Shown: in pieces, positions 9,015-17,384 of the stretch
Numbering within the stretch: position 1 is the stretch's first letter
Layout: each line of letters opens with the position of its first letter
Source: Treponema sp.
GTDB taxonomy: Bacteria > Spirochaetota > Spirochaetia > Treponematales > Treponemataceae
Assembly (NCBI GenBank): GCA_017645785.1
Contig: JAGCNW010000019.1
Location: forward strand, 186,001-250,000
Direction: 5' to 3'
DNA length: 64,000 nt
Translations under genes and position numbers: made by a program
Notes under the pieces: generated by a model
What the model was told of the DNA's origin: nothing
The model's input: only the letters and a program-made list of their open reading frames with translations
The model's database searches: none

Positions 9015-11168
9015 ATGGTAACAATCACTCCTGCGAAAAAAAAATCGACGGCTCCGGCCTTTCCTAAAGAATGCCTAAAAAATACCCGCGCTCTCACCAG
9101 CGCCGAAATAGAAACGCTAAAAAAGAACCGCAACCATTCCGACCGCTCCGACTGGAGCAACGTGCTTGTAAGCAAAAAAGCCTTTGACCCCGACTTGATT
9201 TACGGCTCGGCTTTTTCGGGCTTTGTGATTTTGGGCGCCTTGCGGCCGGCCAAGGTCAAGTACCACGATTTGGAATTGGACTGTGGAATCTACAATTCCA
9301 ACTTGCGCGACGCGGTTACCGGCGACGACAACGCCATTCACAATGTTTCTTACCTTGACAACTACCGCTTGGGAACAGGCGTCATTCTTTTTAACATACA
9401 AGAAATGTCTTGCACAAAGCATTCCAAATTTGGAAACGGAATTCTAAAGCAGGGCGAAAGCGAGGACGTCCGCGTTTGGATAAGCGTCGCAAACGAAAAC
9501 GACGGCCGAGCCGTTCTGCCTTTTGAATCGATGATTCCCGCCGACGCCTACTTGTGGTCTCGCAAGCGGGGCGACAAAGAGCTTTTAAAGCGCTTTGTCG
9601 AGTTGACCGAAAAGGGCAACACAAAAAAGCATGAAACTTTTGGAAGCGTCGGAAACGAAACTGTAATAAAAAACACAACGCTCCTTAAAGACGTAAAGAT
9701 AGGCGAGTGCGCTTACATCAAGGGCGCCTTTAAGCTAAAGAACATAACCGTTTTGTCCAGCGCCCAAGAAGAAAGCCAAATAGGCGAGGGCGTTGAGATG
9801 GTCAACGGAATAATGGGCTACGGCTCGCGCGTCTTTTACCAGGCCGTCGCCGTTCGATTTATACTTGGACGCAATTGCCAACTAAAGTATGGCGCCCGCC
9901 TATTGAACTCAATTTTAGGCGACAACTCCACGGTGTCGTGTTGCGAGCTTTTAAACAACTTGATATTCCCCTTCCACGAGCAGCACCACAATTCCTCTTT
10001 CTTGATCGCTACCACAGTCATGGGCCAGTCCAACATAGCGGCGGGCGCCACTATTGGTTCGAACCACAATTCCCGCAGTCCCGACGGAGAGATTATCGCC
10101 GGACGAGGCTTTTGGCCGGGCTTGTGTTCCGACTTTAAGCACAACTCAAAGTTCGCCTCTTTTGTTTTGGCCAGCAAGGGCTCTTACCAGCGTGAGCTTA
10201 ACATATCGTATCCATTCTCGCTAATCGCGGCGGGAGGGGAGAACGATCCCATTCAAATCATGCCGGCCTATTGGTTTATGTTCAACATGTTCGCCATCGC
10301 GCGCAACAACTACAAGTTTAAAAAGCGCGACAAGCGCGTGGTAAAAGTCCAGCACATAGAGACGGACCCCTTGGCTCCAGACACGATGCAGCAAATCTTG
10401 CCAGCGCTTGACCGCTTGATAGAATTGACAAAAGATTATTTGCAGGACTCAGGCTTTGAAAACGTTTTGGCGGCAAAGACCGACGCTCAAAAGTTGCAGG
10501 CCGCAAAAGATTTTTTGCACCAAAATCCCAACTCAGACTTTGTATTGCAGGACGACCTTTGCCAAAAAAAGTGCGGCGCGATTATCCTAAAGCCTGTCAA
10601 AGCCTACAAGGAATACCGAAAGATCGTAAAGTACTTTGCCGCTCGTTCCTTGATGGAATTTTGCGCGGGTCACAAACTAAAAAAACTTTCTGCCGCCGCG
10701 ATCCAAAAAATTATGGCGATTGAGCTTTACACAAAGTGGACCAACGCCGGAGGACAAATCATTCCTTCCAAAAAAGTCGACGAGCTTTGCTCCAAAATCA
10801 AGTCAAAGAAAATCGACTCTTGGGATGCGGTCCATAAATTTTACGACAAGTGCCAAGAGTCTTACGGCGACTACAAGGCCCGCTATTCGATTTATCTTTT
10901 GGAACAATTGTACTCGCGGAAAATTTCCGACTTTACAAAAGAAATTTTTGACGACATCGTTTCCGACGTGACCGTCGTTTCGGACGACATGTACAACGAT
11001 TCAATTTATTCCCGCAAAAAAGATTACGACGACCCCTTCCGCCAAATGACTTACGGCGACAAGGAAGAAATGATAGCGGTTCTTGGATCTTTGAACGACA
11101 ATTCATTCTTGCGCGACTTGAAAGCTCAGACAAAAGAATTCAACGAGCGGCTTGTGTCGCTCTTTTAG
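9015..11168 (+). CDS. DUF4954-like protein with left-handed beta-helix region
   Basis: 717 residues, cytoplasmic (no signal). Residues about 215-370 are hexapeptide-like repeats: IGECAYIKGAFKL, IGEGVEMVNGIMGYGSRV, LKYGARLLNSILGDNSTV and NIAAGATIGSNHNSR, the last being the strongest acyl/nucleotidyl-transferase-like turn. The C-terminal third is helical. The overall pattern resembles DUF4954 proteins, which I recall from Bacteroidetes and spirochaetes and whose role is unknown. A sugar-nucleotide or acyl transferase is plausible from the helix, but I see no catalytic signature that decides it. It is transcribed from a promoter overlapping that of the M16-like gene. Confidence 0.72.
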   Translation: MVTITPAKKKSTAPAFPKECLKNTRALTSAEIETLKKNRNHSDRSDWSNVLVSKKAFDPDLIYGSAFSGFVILGALRPAKVKYHDLELDCGIYNSNLRDAVTGDDNAIHNVSYLDNYRLGTGVILFNIQEMSCTKHSKFGNGILKQGESEDVRVWISVANENDGRAVLPFESMIPADAYLWSRKRGDKELLKRFVELTEKGNTKKHETFGSVGNETVIKNTTLLKDVKIGECAYIKGAFKLKNITVLSSAQEESQIGEGVEMVNGIMGYGSRVFYQAVAVRFILGRNCQLKYGARLLNSILGDNSTVSCCELLNNLIFPFHEQHHNSSFLIATTVMGQSNIAAGATIGSNHNSRSPDGEIIAGRGFWPGLCSDFKHNSKFASFVLASKGSYQRELNISYPFSLIAAGGENDPIQIMPAYWFMFNMFAIARNNYKFKKRDKRVVKVQHIETDPLAPDTMQQILPALDRLIELTKDYLQDSGFENVLAAKTDAQKLQAAKDFLHQNPNSDFVLQDDLCQKKCGAIILKPVKAYKEYRKIVKYFAARSLMEFCAGHKLKKLSAAAIQKIMAIELYTKWTNAGGQIIPSKKVDELCSKIKSKKIDSWDAVHKFYDKCQESYGDYKARYSIYLLEQLYSRKISDFTKEIFDDIVSDVTVVSDDMYNDSIYSRKKDYDDPFRQMTYGDKEEMIAVLGSLNDNSFLRDLKAQTKEFNERLVSLF

Positions 11169-11169
11169 C

Positions 11170-11240
11170 GCTGTCATTCCCGCGCTTAGCGTTGTCATTC
11201 CCGCGCTTAGCGTTGTCATTCCCGCGCTTGACGCGGGAAT
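11170..11240. repeat. three tandem 21-bp half-hairpins ending in one full hairpin
   Basis: Units at 11170-11190, 11191-11211 and 11212-11232 repeat GTTGTCATTCCCGCGCTTAGC with one or two changes. Only the third is followed by the matching arm, giving a 9-bp stem ATTCCCGCG (11218-11226), loop CTTGA and CGCGGGAAT (11232-11240). It lies between the DUF4954-like gene and the SDR gene. The same stem occurs inverted at 52483-52505. The left arm has thus been triplicated without the right arm. Confidence 0.85.
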
Positions 11241-11268
11241 ATTTTAATCAAAAGTTTTGGGAGGAACT

Positions 11269-12084
11269 ATGAAGCGCATCGCAATCATTACAGGAGCGTC
11301 CAGCGGCATGGGAGCGGAATTCGCGCGCCAATTGGGCGAGGAGCCTTGCGCCGACGAACTTTGGCTCTTGGCCCGCCGTCTTGACCGCCTTAAGGAATTG
11401 GAATCCGCGCAAAACAAGGCCCGCCAAGAAAACCCTTCGCTGCCTTTGGCCCGCGCCTTTCAAATAGACTTGTCGGGAAGATCCGGCGTGTCCGCTTTTA
11501 AAGCCTTGCTTGACGCGGAAAAATTGATTGACAAAGACCAAGGCTTTGAAATTAGAATCCTAGTCAACAACGCGGGCTTTGGAACCTACGGCCCCTTTTT
11601 GGACACGCCGTTGGAAACCGAACTTGACATGGTTGACCTTAACGTTGTCAGCCTTACGGGAATCGCGGGCCTCGCTCTTCCCTTTATGCAAAAGGGCTCG
11701 GTATTGATAAACACGGCGAGCCTCGCGGCCTTTTTGCCGCTTGGAAACTTTAGCGTTTACGCGGCCACAAAGGCCTATGTTCTAAGCTTTAGCGAATCCC
11801 TCGCCGCCGAAGTCGCCGACCGGGGAATAAAGGTTTGCGCCTTGTGCCCCGGCTCTGTCAGCACAGAATTTGCCGACGTCGCCTCAAACGGCGCCCGAAA
11901 AGAAGTTTTAGGCGGAAAAAGCGTTCAAAAGACTGTGGCGCACTGCATAAAGGCCGCGCGCCAAGGAAAGAAAACCGCGCTTTGGGCGCTCAAATGGAAG
12001 TTCACGGCCTTTATGTCCCGCTTTGTCGGCCGCTACTTTGTGGCGCGCTGGACTTACCTAAAGTGCCCGCGCCCAAGGAAGTGA
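11269..12084 (+). CDS. short-chain dehydrogenase/reductase
   Basis: 271 residues from the ATG at 11269 with GGGAGG at 11259-11264. Classical SDR motifs are all present: the cofactor loop TGASSGMGAEFA near the N-terminus, NNAGFGTYG in the centre, and the catalytic Ser-Tyr-Lys in NTASLAAFLPLGNFSVYAATK, followed by CPGSVSTEF. The C-terminal tail is basic and hydrophobic (KWKFTAFMSRFVGRYFVARW), suggesting membrane association. The substrate cannot be told from sequence; YqjQ/DltE-like SDRs have a similar layout. It stands alone between two repeat-filled gaps. Confidence 0.85.
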   Translation: MKRIAIITGASSGMGAEFARQLGEEPCADELWLLARRLDRLKELESAQNKARQENPSLPLARAFQIDLSGRSGVSAFKALLDAEKLIDKDQGFEIRILVNNAGFGTYGPFLDTPLETELDMVDLNVVSLTGIAGLALPFMQKGSVLINTASLAAFLPLGNFSVYAATKAYVLSFSESLAAEVADRGIKVCALCPGSVSTEFADVASNGARKEVLGGKSVQKTVAHCIKAARQGKKTALWALKWKFTAFMSRFVGRYFVARWTYLKCPRPRK

Positions 12085-12089
12085 TCATT

Positions 12090-12226
12090 GCGGCGCGAAA
12101 ATTGTGTTCGCGCCGCAAAAGGAACGAGTCAAGGCTTTAAGCGCAGCGTGCCTTGATTGACAGCCCGCGCGAGCGGGCCGTTGAATCGTTTCCTATATCA
12201 AAATGACGCGCGCGTCATACCGTTCC
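12090..12226. repeat. composite intergenic repeat with hairpins
   Basis: Two modules fill this gap. The first is a 10-bp perfect hairpin GCGGCGCGAA (12090-12099) with TTCGCGCCGC (12107-12116), then GAGTCAAGG and GCGCAGCG strings, repeated at 27580-27655. The second runs 12121-12226 between inverted ends GGAACG and CGTTCC, encloses a GCCCGC/GCGGGC hairpin at about 12163-12178, and contains TTGAATCG and TTCCTATATCAAAATG, also present at 52541-52627. No coding potential is evident. Confidence 0.78.
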
Positions 12227-13191
12227 TATTTTTTGCCGGCCTTGCGGTCTTCGATTTTTCTAATCATTTGCTTCGCGGCGAAGTTTTGCGGATATATTTC
12301 GAAAATCTTTTTGTACCATTCAATCGCCTTGTCCCACTTTTTTTGCTTGTAAAAAGTGTAGCCGATGGCGGCGTAAATCATTTGCGCGTCGCAGCGCTCG
12401 ATTCTTATGTACTTGTCGTCCAATATTCTTATCAATGCCTTGCGGCTGGACTTGAGCTTGCAAAAGGGCCATGGCGCGTAGGCGTCTTGCGCGATCACCA
12501 TAAACTGGCCCAGTCCGTTTGAGTAGTCAAGCGCCACGGCTTTTTTCGCGTTGGAGCGAACCTTAAGGCCATTGGCCAAAACGTAGGCGACGTTCTTTGC
12601 CGTGCAGTTCATCGAAATCGCCTGAGCCAAAGTGGAGTAGGCGTCGCTTCCTTTTTTTATTTTTAGCGCGTCGTTGCATTCCGCTATGGCCTTGTCAAAG
12701 TATTCTCCGGCCCTGTCGTTTATGTTCACGGCGGAACTTGAGTCGCCCAAGTCAATTTTGTCAAGAGAAGTTAGGTCAAAGCTTTCCATTACGGAAAGGC
12801 CGTAGTAGTAGTCGGCTCTGGCCAGCGAGATGAGCTTTGAGTATTCGTCGGTCAAGGCGTTGGCCGCGTCAAGGCTTGCGTAGTAATAGCTTTTTCTAAC
12901 TATGTCGTTCATGATTTTGTGGTCGTAATGCGCTTCGTAAAAGGCTACGGCTTCTTTTGTGTAGGGAACGTCGCGGGGGAAAGTTGAAGGAAGGCGTTTT
13001 TGTCCGCTGCTTGAATCGGCGCCTTTGTCGATGCCGTCGTCCGCCGCCATAATCTCAGCCGCGCTCTCTCCCGAAAGGTCGGCGGTGGAAAGAATTCTTT
13101 TTTTCATTTCTTCTTCGCTTTCGGCGAACAAAAGGCCCGCAAAAACAATCAAAAGGGCCGCCGAAATTATTGTTCTTCCAATTTTTTTCAT
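12226..13191 (-). CDS. exported TPR-type protein of unknown function
   Basis: 321 residues from the ATG at 13191, preferred over the codon at 13227 because GGAGGA lies just upstream and a signal peptide (MKKIGRTIISAALLIVFAGL) begins there. The body is helical. A clear TPR lies at the C-terminus (KKWDKAIEWYKKIFEIYPQN), and earlier helices with Tyr/Ala patterns (YYGLSVMESFDL, YFDKAIAECNDALKI) look like degenerate TPRs. Probably periplasmic and a protein-protein interaction scaffold. It is divergent from the glycosyltransferase gene, 73 nt away. Confidence 0.75.
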   Translation of the reverse strand: MKKIGRTIISAALLIVFAGLLFAESEEEMKKRILSTADLSGESAAEIMAADDGIDKGADSSSGQKRLPSTFPRDVPYTKEAVAFYEAHYDHKIMNDIVRKSYYYASLDAANALTDEYSKLISLARADYYYGLSVMESFDLTSLDKIDLGDSSSAVNINDRAGEYFDKAIAECNDALKIKKGSDAYSTLAQAISMNCTAKNVAYVLANGLKVRSNAKKAVALDYSNGLGQFMVIAQDAYAPWPFCKLKSSRKALIRILDDKYIRIERCDAQMIYAAIGYTFYKQKKWDKAIEWYKKIFEIYPQNFAAKQMIRKIEDRKAGKK

Positions 13192-13229
13192 CTTATTCCT
13201 CCGCCTTACTAGGCCTGCAAGTCGCATTA

Positions 13230-13258
13230 TTGACTTTTTGCGGCGATTTAATTATTCT
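13230..13258 (+). promoter_or_regulatory. promoter of the glycosyltransferase gene, predicted leaderless
   Basis: -35 TTGACT at 13230-13235, 17-bp spacer, -10 TATTCT at 13253-13258, then 6 nt to the ATG at 13265. No ribosome-binding sequence precedes the ATG. This promoter also decides the start of the downstream gene, because the longer open frame back to 13025 lies upstream of it and antiparallel to the TPR gene. Confidence 0.68.
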
Positions 13259-13264
13259 ATTGAA

Positions 13265-14614
13265 ATGCTTAATTCTTTTCAAGCGGAATTTTTGTTCAAC
13301 GCCTTTGTTTTTATCTGCGTTCTCTCCTTTGTTTTGTACTTGCCGCGAATTCGCTATTACATCGCGGGCCTAAAGCGGCCCAAACACTTTTCAAATCCAC
13401 AAAAAAAAGCGCTTGCGGTGATTGTTCCCGCAAAAAACGAAAAAGGCCTTCGCGTCTTGCTTGACAGCCTTGCCGCCCAAACTTACGACAAGGATTTTTA
13501 CGACACTTACGTCGTTGTCGGAGACAACGACGATCCCAACATAGAGCTTGCGGCCACATACAAGAACACGTTTTCCAAAGTTGTCCCCAACCAAACTTGC
13601 AAGGGCGAGGCTTTGGACGGAATTTTGCTCGATCTTTTAAAAGACGGAAAAAGAGAGTACGAAGCCTTTATCATAGTTGACGCGGACAACATCGTCGACG
13701 CAAACTTTGTGATGGAGATGAACAACGCGCTCGTCTTGGACAAGCAAATCATATTGGGAAAGCGGCGCGTAAAGAATTATTTGTACGGAAAAAAATATCG
13801 CTCTTGGGCCGTCAACTGCAACGCGCTCACATACACATTCCTTGACAAGATGGGCAACTGCTTTAGAAGCGAGCGCAATATGTCCAACACGATTTGCGGA
13901 ACAGGCCTTATGGTTCGCCGCGATTTGATCAAAGAAATGGGCGGCTGGCCCTACCGTTCGATGACCGAAGACTTTGAGCTTACGGTAACCGCGCTCTTGA
14001 ACAATTGGACCAGCTACTATTACGAATACGCCGTGACATATACCGAAGAGGGCGTTTCGCTTCGCAGCTGCAACGCCCGCCGCCGCCGCTGGCTTATGGG
14101 CTACGCGCAAGTCGGCGTCAAATACGGAAAAGAAGTTTCTAAAAAATTCTGGAAATATGTCCGCGACTTTTTTAGCGGCAACAAGTCTTCGGTGGAACGG
14201 GATCCCAAGCAGGCCGAAATCGTTTCCGGCAATTTTTGGGGCTGCTTTGACTACCTTTTTTCGTTCGTTCCGCTTTACATTTATTTTGCGGGAACGGCCA
14301 TCTTTGCCTTGGCCTTTTTGGCAGACGCGGCCTACAAATTTTTCGCGCTGCAAACGTTGGACTGGTTTTCGCTCCATTGCGCGTTAAAAATTGTCTTGGT
14401 CTTGTACGGAACGCTTTTCTTTTACACTGCCATCGCCTTTTACGAGGACCGCGCGATGTACACGATTTCGATTTTTGAAAAGCTTTTCGCTTTGATTGTG
14501 AATCCATTTTACGTCACGCAGTACGCTCAATTTTACATAGAGTCATATTACTTGCTTTTGACCCATAAAAAGGCCAAGCAAAGTTGGATTCAAGTCGAAA
14601 GGATGGAACAATGA
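13265..14614 (+). CDS. membrane glycosyltransferase family 2
   Basis: 449 residues starting at 13265. The open frame extends upstream but those codons overlap the divergent gene and precede the promoter. One membrane segment (about residues 10-30) leads to a GT-A domain: VIVPAKNEKGLRVLLDSL, VVVGDNDDPN, the metal-binding FIIVDADN, the acceptor motif MTEDFEL and an R-x-x-R-W motif (NARRRRWLMGYAQ) like the QxxRW of processive enzymes. Three more hydrophobic segments close the protein. It probably adds sugar to a lipid or polysaccharide at the inner membrane. Its TGA overlaps the ATG of the acyltransferase, suggesting a joint glycolipid pathway. Confidence 0.87.
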   Translation: MLNSFQAEFLFNAFVFICVLSFVLYLPRIRYYIAGLKRPKHFSNPQKKALAVIVPAKNEKGLRVLLDSLAAQTYDKDFYDTYVVVGDNDDPNIELAATYKNTFSKVVPNQTCKGEALDGILLDLLKDGKREYEAFIIVDADNIVDANFVMEMNNALVLDKQIILGKRRVKNYLYGKKYRSWAVNCNALTYTFLDKMGNCFRSERNMSNTICGTGLMVRRDLIKEMGGWPYRSMTEDFELTVTALLNNWTSYYYEYAVTYTEEGVSLRSCNARRRRWLMGYAQVGVKYGKEVSKKFWKYVRDFFSGNKSSVERDPKQAEIVSGNFWGCFDYLFSFVPLYIYFAGTAIFALAFLADAAYKFFALQTLDWFSLHCALKIVLVLYGTLFFYTAIAFYEDRAMYTISIFEKLFALIVNPFYVTQYAQFYIESYYLLLTHKKAKQSWIQVERMEQ

Positions 14615-15516
14615 AATACGCAGGCGTTGAACAGCTTCCCTACGAGGAGCAGCAAAAAAACATAAAAATCGCCGAGCAAAAGGGCAACTTTAATTGCGAA
14701 ATCCAAGAGCCTGATTGGCGCTTGATGCAGCGCGTCGATGAAAATTTTCAGTATAAAAGAAAAGGCTTTCTTAACAATCTTGGAACCATTTTAATCCGCT
14801 CGTCGTTTTTTGCCTTTGCCAAGCCCGGCTGCTGGTTTTTGATCGGCGACGGCTACCACGGAAGAAAGAATTTGCGCGGCGTAAAAAATTGCGTCTTTGT
14901 CTGCAACCATGTCCACAACCTTGACAACGAGATGGCGCGCTGGGCCTGCTGGGGCCACAAGCTTTACATAGTTGTCGCCGAGTTCAACAACATGAACACC
15001 TTTCTTGGCTCGGTCATGCGCGCCGGCGGAATCTTTCCGTTGAGCGCCAATTTTAGCGCGATGAAAAAATTCACGGCCGCGGTGAACGAAGTCCTTCACC
15101 AAAAGCGCGGCTCGGTCTTGTTCTTCCCCGAAAAATCGATGTGGCCTTACTACGAGCAGCCGCGGCCCTTTATGGACGGAGCCTTTCACGCCGCCGCGCT
15201 CAACAACGTTCCGGTCATTCCGCTTTTTATCACTTGGAGACAGCCCCGCGGTCTCGAAAAGCTTTTCTTTAAGCGCAAGCGCGGCGAAATCCACATCCTT
15301 AAGCCCATTTACCCCAAACAGGAACTAAGCCGCAAGGAGAACATCGCTTACCTTCGCGACGAGGCCTTTAAGGAACAGTGCGAGTGTTACAAAGAATATT
15401 ACGGCCGCGAGCCTGACACTATAAACGCCAAGTTCACCTTGGAAGAGATTGTCCAAAAAGGCTACGAGGCTTATTTGGCGGAAACAGCCGCCGGCAAAGA
15501 AAGCAAAGACAAGTAA
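14611..15516 (+). CDS. PlsC-type 1-acylglycerol-3-phosphate acyltransferase
   Basis: 301 residues from the ATG at 14611, which overlaps the preceding stop by 4 nt. The acyltransferase signature HX4D is in VCNHVHNLDNEMARW, and the second block is LFFPEKSMWP, matching the FPEGT block. Family members transfer an acyl group to a lysophospholipid or glycolipid at the membrane. Coupling to the glycosyltransferase suggests acylation of that enzyme's product, although ordinary lysophosphatidate acylation is equally possible from sequence. metN follows 13 nt later and may be read from the same transcript. Confidence 0.84.
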   Translation: MKYAGVEQLPYEEQQKNIKIAEQKGNFNCEIQEPDWRLMQRVDENFQYKRKGFLNNLGTILIRSSFFAFAKPGCWFLIGDGYHGRKNLRGVKNCVFVCNHVHNLDNEMARWACWGHKLYIVVAEFNNMNTFLGSVMRAGGIFPLSANFSAMKKFTAAVNEVLHQKRGSVLFFPEKSMWPYYEQPRPFMDGAFHAAALNNVPVIPLFITWRQPRGLEKLFFKRKRGEIHILKPIYPKQELSRKENIAYLRDEAFKEQCECYKEYYGREPDTINAKFTLEEIVQKGYEAYLAETAAGKESKDK

Positions 15517-15529
15517 GAGAGGAACTTAA

Positions 15530-16528
15530 ATGTCCATAAAACTTGAAAACCTAAAAAAGGAATACACGCTCGCGGACGGAACGCGCGTCAACGCGGTCAA
15601 CGGCGTAAGCCTTGAGATTCCTTCAAACACAGTTTACGGAATCATAGGAAAAAGCGGCGCGGGAAAGTCAACCCTTGTCCGCCTTGTGAGCTTGTTGGAG
15701 CGGCCCGATTCCGGCGCCGTTTACTATGACGAAAAGCGCGTCGACGACCTCAAAAAATACGACTTGATCGAGCAGCGCCGCCACGCCGGAATGATTTTCC
15801 AAAACTTCAACCTCTTTAGCTCCAGAAGCGCGGCCGGCAACATCGCCTATCCCTTGGAGATTTGCAAAACGCCCAAGGACAAAATCAAGACCCGCGTCGA
15901 GGAATTGCTTGCCCTTGTAGGCTTGGAAGGCCGCGGCGACGCAAAAATCAGCTCCCTCTCGGGCGGACAAAAGCAGCGCGTCGCCATCGCCCGCGCCTTG
16001 GCCAACTATCCCAACATTCTTTTTTGCGACGAGGCCACAAGCGCGCTTGATCCGCAGACAACCCGTTCCATCTTGGAATTGATAAAAGACTTGCAAAAAA
16101 AGATGAACCTTACCGTCGTGATGATCACCCATCAAATGGAAGTCGTTCGCGACGCTTGCTCTTTGGTCAGCGTTCTTGACGAAGGTCGCGTGGTGGAGGA
16201 GGGAAGCGTCCAAGACATTTTCACCCAGCCTAAGGCCGCGATCACAAAAGAGTTTATGGCCAACATCCGCGCCGCCAACTTCGTTCAATGGTCGGACGAA
16301 AAGGGCGGATACGTCTTGCGCTTTGAAGGCCCCAAAACAGACGAGCCCTTGGTCAACCAATTGATCAAAAAGTTCGACATCGAAGTGAACATTCGCGGCG
16401 GCGGCATTCAAAGCGTTCAGGACAAAAAAGTCGGAGTTCTCCGCGCGGACATAAGCGGAAACGAATTGCAAAAGGCCGTGGCCTTCTTAAAGGACAACGG
16501 CGTCATCGTAGAAGAAGAAAGAGGCTAG
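15530..16528 (+). CDS. metN: methionine ABC transporter ATP-binding protein
   Basis: 332 residues. Walker A is GKSGAGKST (about residues 40-48), the signature is LSGGQKQRVAIARAL, and Walker B is ILFCDEATSALD, followed by the H-loop MITHQMEVV. A C-terminal ACT-like NIL domain (about residues 245-330), which senses methionine in MetN, is present (VLRFEGPKTDEPLVNQLIKK). MetN powers import of D/L-methionine with MetI and MetQ. It is followed 4 nt later by metI. I did not find an S-box or other recognisable methionine riboswitch upstream. Confidence 0.93.
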   Translation: MSIKLENLKKEYTLADGTRVNAVNGVSLEIPSNTVYGIIGKSGAGKSTLVRLVSLLERPDSGAVYYDEKRVDDLKKYDLIEQRRHAGMIFQNFNLFSSRSAAGNIAYPLEICKTPKDKIKTRVEELLALVGLEGRGDAKISSLSGGQKQRVAIARALANYPNILFCDEATSALDPQTTRSILELIKDLQKKMNLTVVMITHQMEVVRDACSLVSVLDEGRVVEEGSVQDIFTQPKAAITKEFMANIRAANFVQWSDEKGGYVLRFEGPKTDEPLVNQLIKKFDIEVNIRGGGIQSVQDKKVGVLRADISGNELQKAVAFLKDNGVIVEEERG

Positions 16529-16532
16529 CAAG

Positions 16533-17183
16533 ATGCAAATATTCACTCTTGTGGCGCAGGCCACAGTTCAAACTTTGGAAATGGTTCTCTTTAGCACCCT
16601 GTTCTCAACTTTGTTGGGCTTTCCCCTTGGAATCCTTTTGTGCATGACAGGCCCTTCCGGCATAACTCCAAAGAAAAATCTCAACCGCGTAATAAGCCGC
16701 GTTGTCAACGTCTTGCGCTCGTTCCCCTTCATCATTTTGATGATTTTGCTCTTTCCCTTGTCCCGCTTGATTTTGGGAACCAGCATCGGAACCGTCGCTA
16801 CAATCGTTCCGCTCAGCATCGCCGCCGCGCCCTTTGTGGCCCGCGTCATTGAGACGGCCCTTAACGAAGTGGACCCCGAAGTTGTAAAAGCCGCCCGCGC
16901 GATGGGAAGCTCAAACCGGCAGATAATTTTCAAAGTTCTCGTGCCCGAGGCGATGCCTTCAATCGTTTCAGGCATAACGCTTACGATAATCAACTTGATC
17001 GGCTACTCCGCAATGGCCGGAGCGATCGGCGGCGGCGGCTTGGGAGACCTTGCGATTCGCTACGGATACCAGCGTTTCCGCACCGACGTTATGTTCTGGT
17101 CGGTAATCGTAATTTTGGTTTTGGTGGAAGCGATTCAGTTTGCGGGAACGAAAATTTCCAACAAAATGCTGGCCGCTAGATAA
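16533..17183 (+). CDS. metI: methionine ABC transporter permease
   Basis: 216 residues, typical MetI length, with five hydrophobic membrane segments. The EAA loop that docks on the ATPase is seen as EVDPEVVKAARAMGSSNRQI. The C-terminus contains AMAGAIGGGGLGDLAIRYGY, the MetI family pattern. It is tightly spaced after metN, while metQ lies 200 nt downstream under its own strong promoter, so the binding protein can be made in excess of the permease complex. Confidence 0.93.
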   Translation: MQIFTLVAQATVQTLEMVLFSTLFSTLLGFPLGILLCMTGPSGITPKKNLNRVISRVVNVLRSFPFIILMILLFPLSRLILGTSIGTVATIVPLSIAAAPFVARVIETALNEVDPEVVKAARAMGSSNRQIIFKVLVPEAMPSIVSGITLTIINLIGYSAMAGAIGGGGLGDLAIRYGYQRFRTDVMFWSVIVILVLVEAIQFAGTKISNKMLAAR

Positions 17184-17194
17184 GCTAAAGGGCA

Positions 17195-17270
17195 GCGTCC
17201 GGGCAACGCCTTAAGGACGCGGCGACCCCGCTCGAAACAACAATTTATGTCTTGCTTGCGATAATGCGAG
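17195..17270 (+). other. two hairpins in the metI-metQ gap
   Basis: A perfect 6-bp stem GCGTCC (17195-17200) pairs with GGACGC (17215-17220), and GCTTGC pairs with GCGAGC around 17253-17270. Neither is followed at once by a T run, but a T9 run occurs at about 17300-17309. They could attenuate or terminate the metNI transcript ahead of the metQ promoter. I see no known riboswitch fold. Confidence 0.4.
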
Positions 17271-17317
17271 CGGCTTGTTACCAAGGCAAAAAATATTTGT
17301 TTTTTTTTTAAAAGCGC

Positions 17318-17346
17318 TTGACAATAAACGCTTAAATCGGTATAAA
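17318..17346 (+). promoter_or_regulatory. sigma70 promoter of metQ
   Basis: A perfect -35 TTGACA at 17318-17323, 17-bp spacer and -10 TATAAA at 17341-17346. Transcription should start near 17353, giving a leader of about 32 nt with the strong ribosome site GGAGG before the ATG at 17385. Confidence 0.8.
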
Positions 17347-17384
17347 TAAAACATACTTTTCCGCTAGGAAATGGAGGTAATAAA

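Noticed and set aside
13025-13264. 80 extra N-terminal codons of the glycosyltransferase frame
   Set aside because: They overlap the divergent TPR gene and lie upstream of a good promoter; the protein has a normal start at 13265.
17184-17384. SAM or S-box riboswitch before metQ
   Set aside because: Two simple hairpins are present but none of the conserved S-box or SAM-II sequences, and the promoter lies downstream of them.
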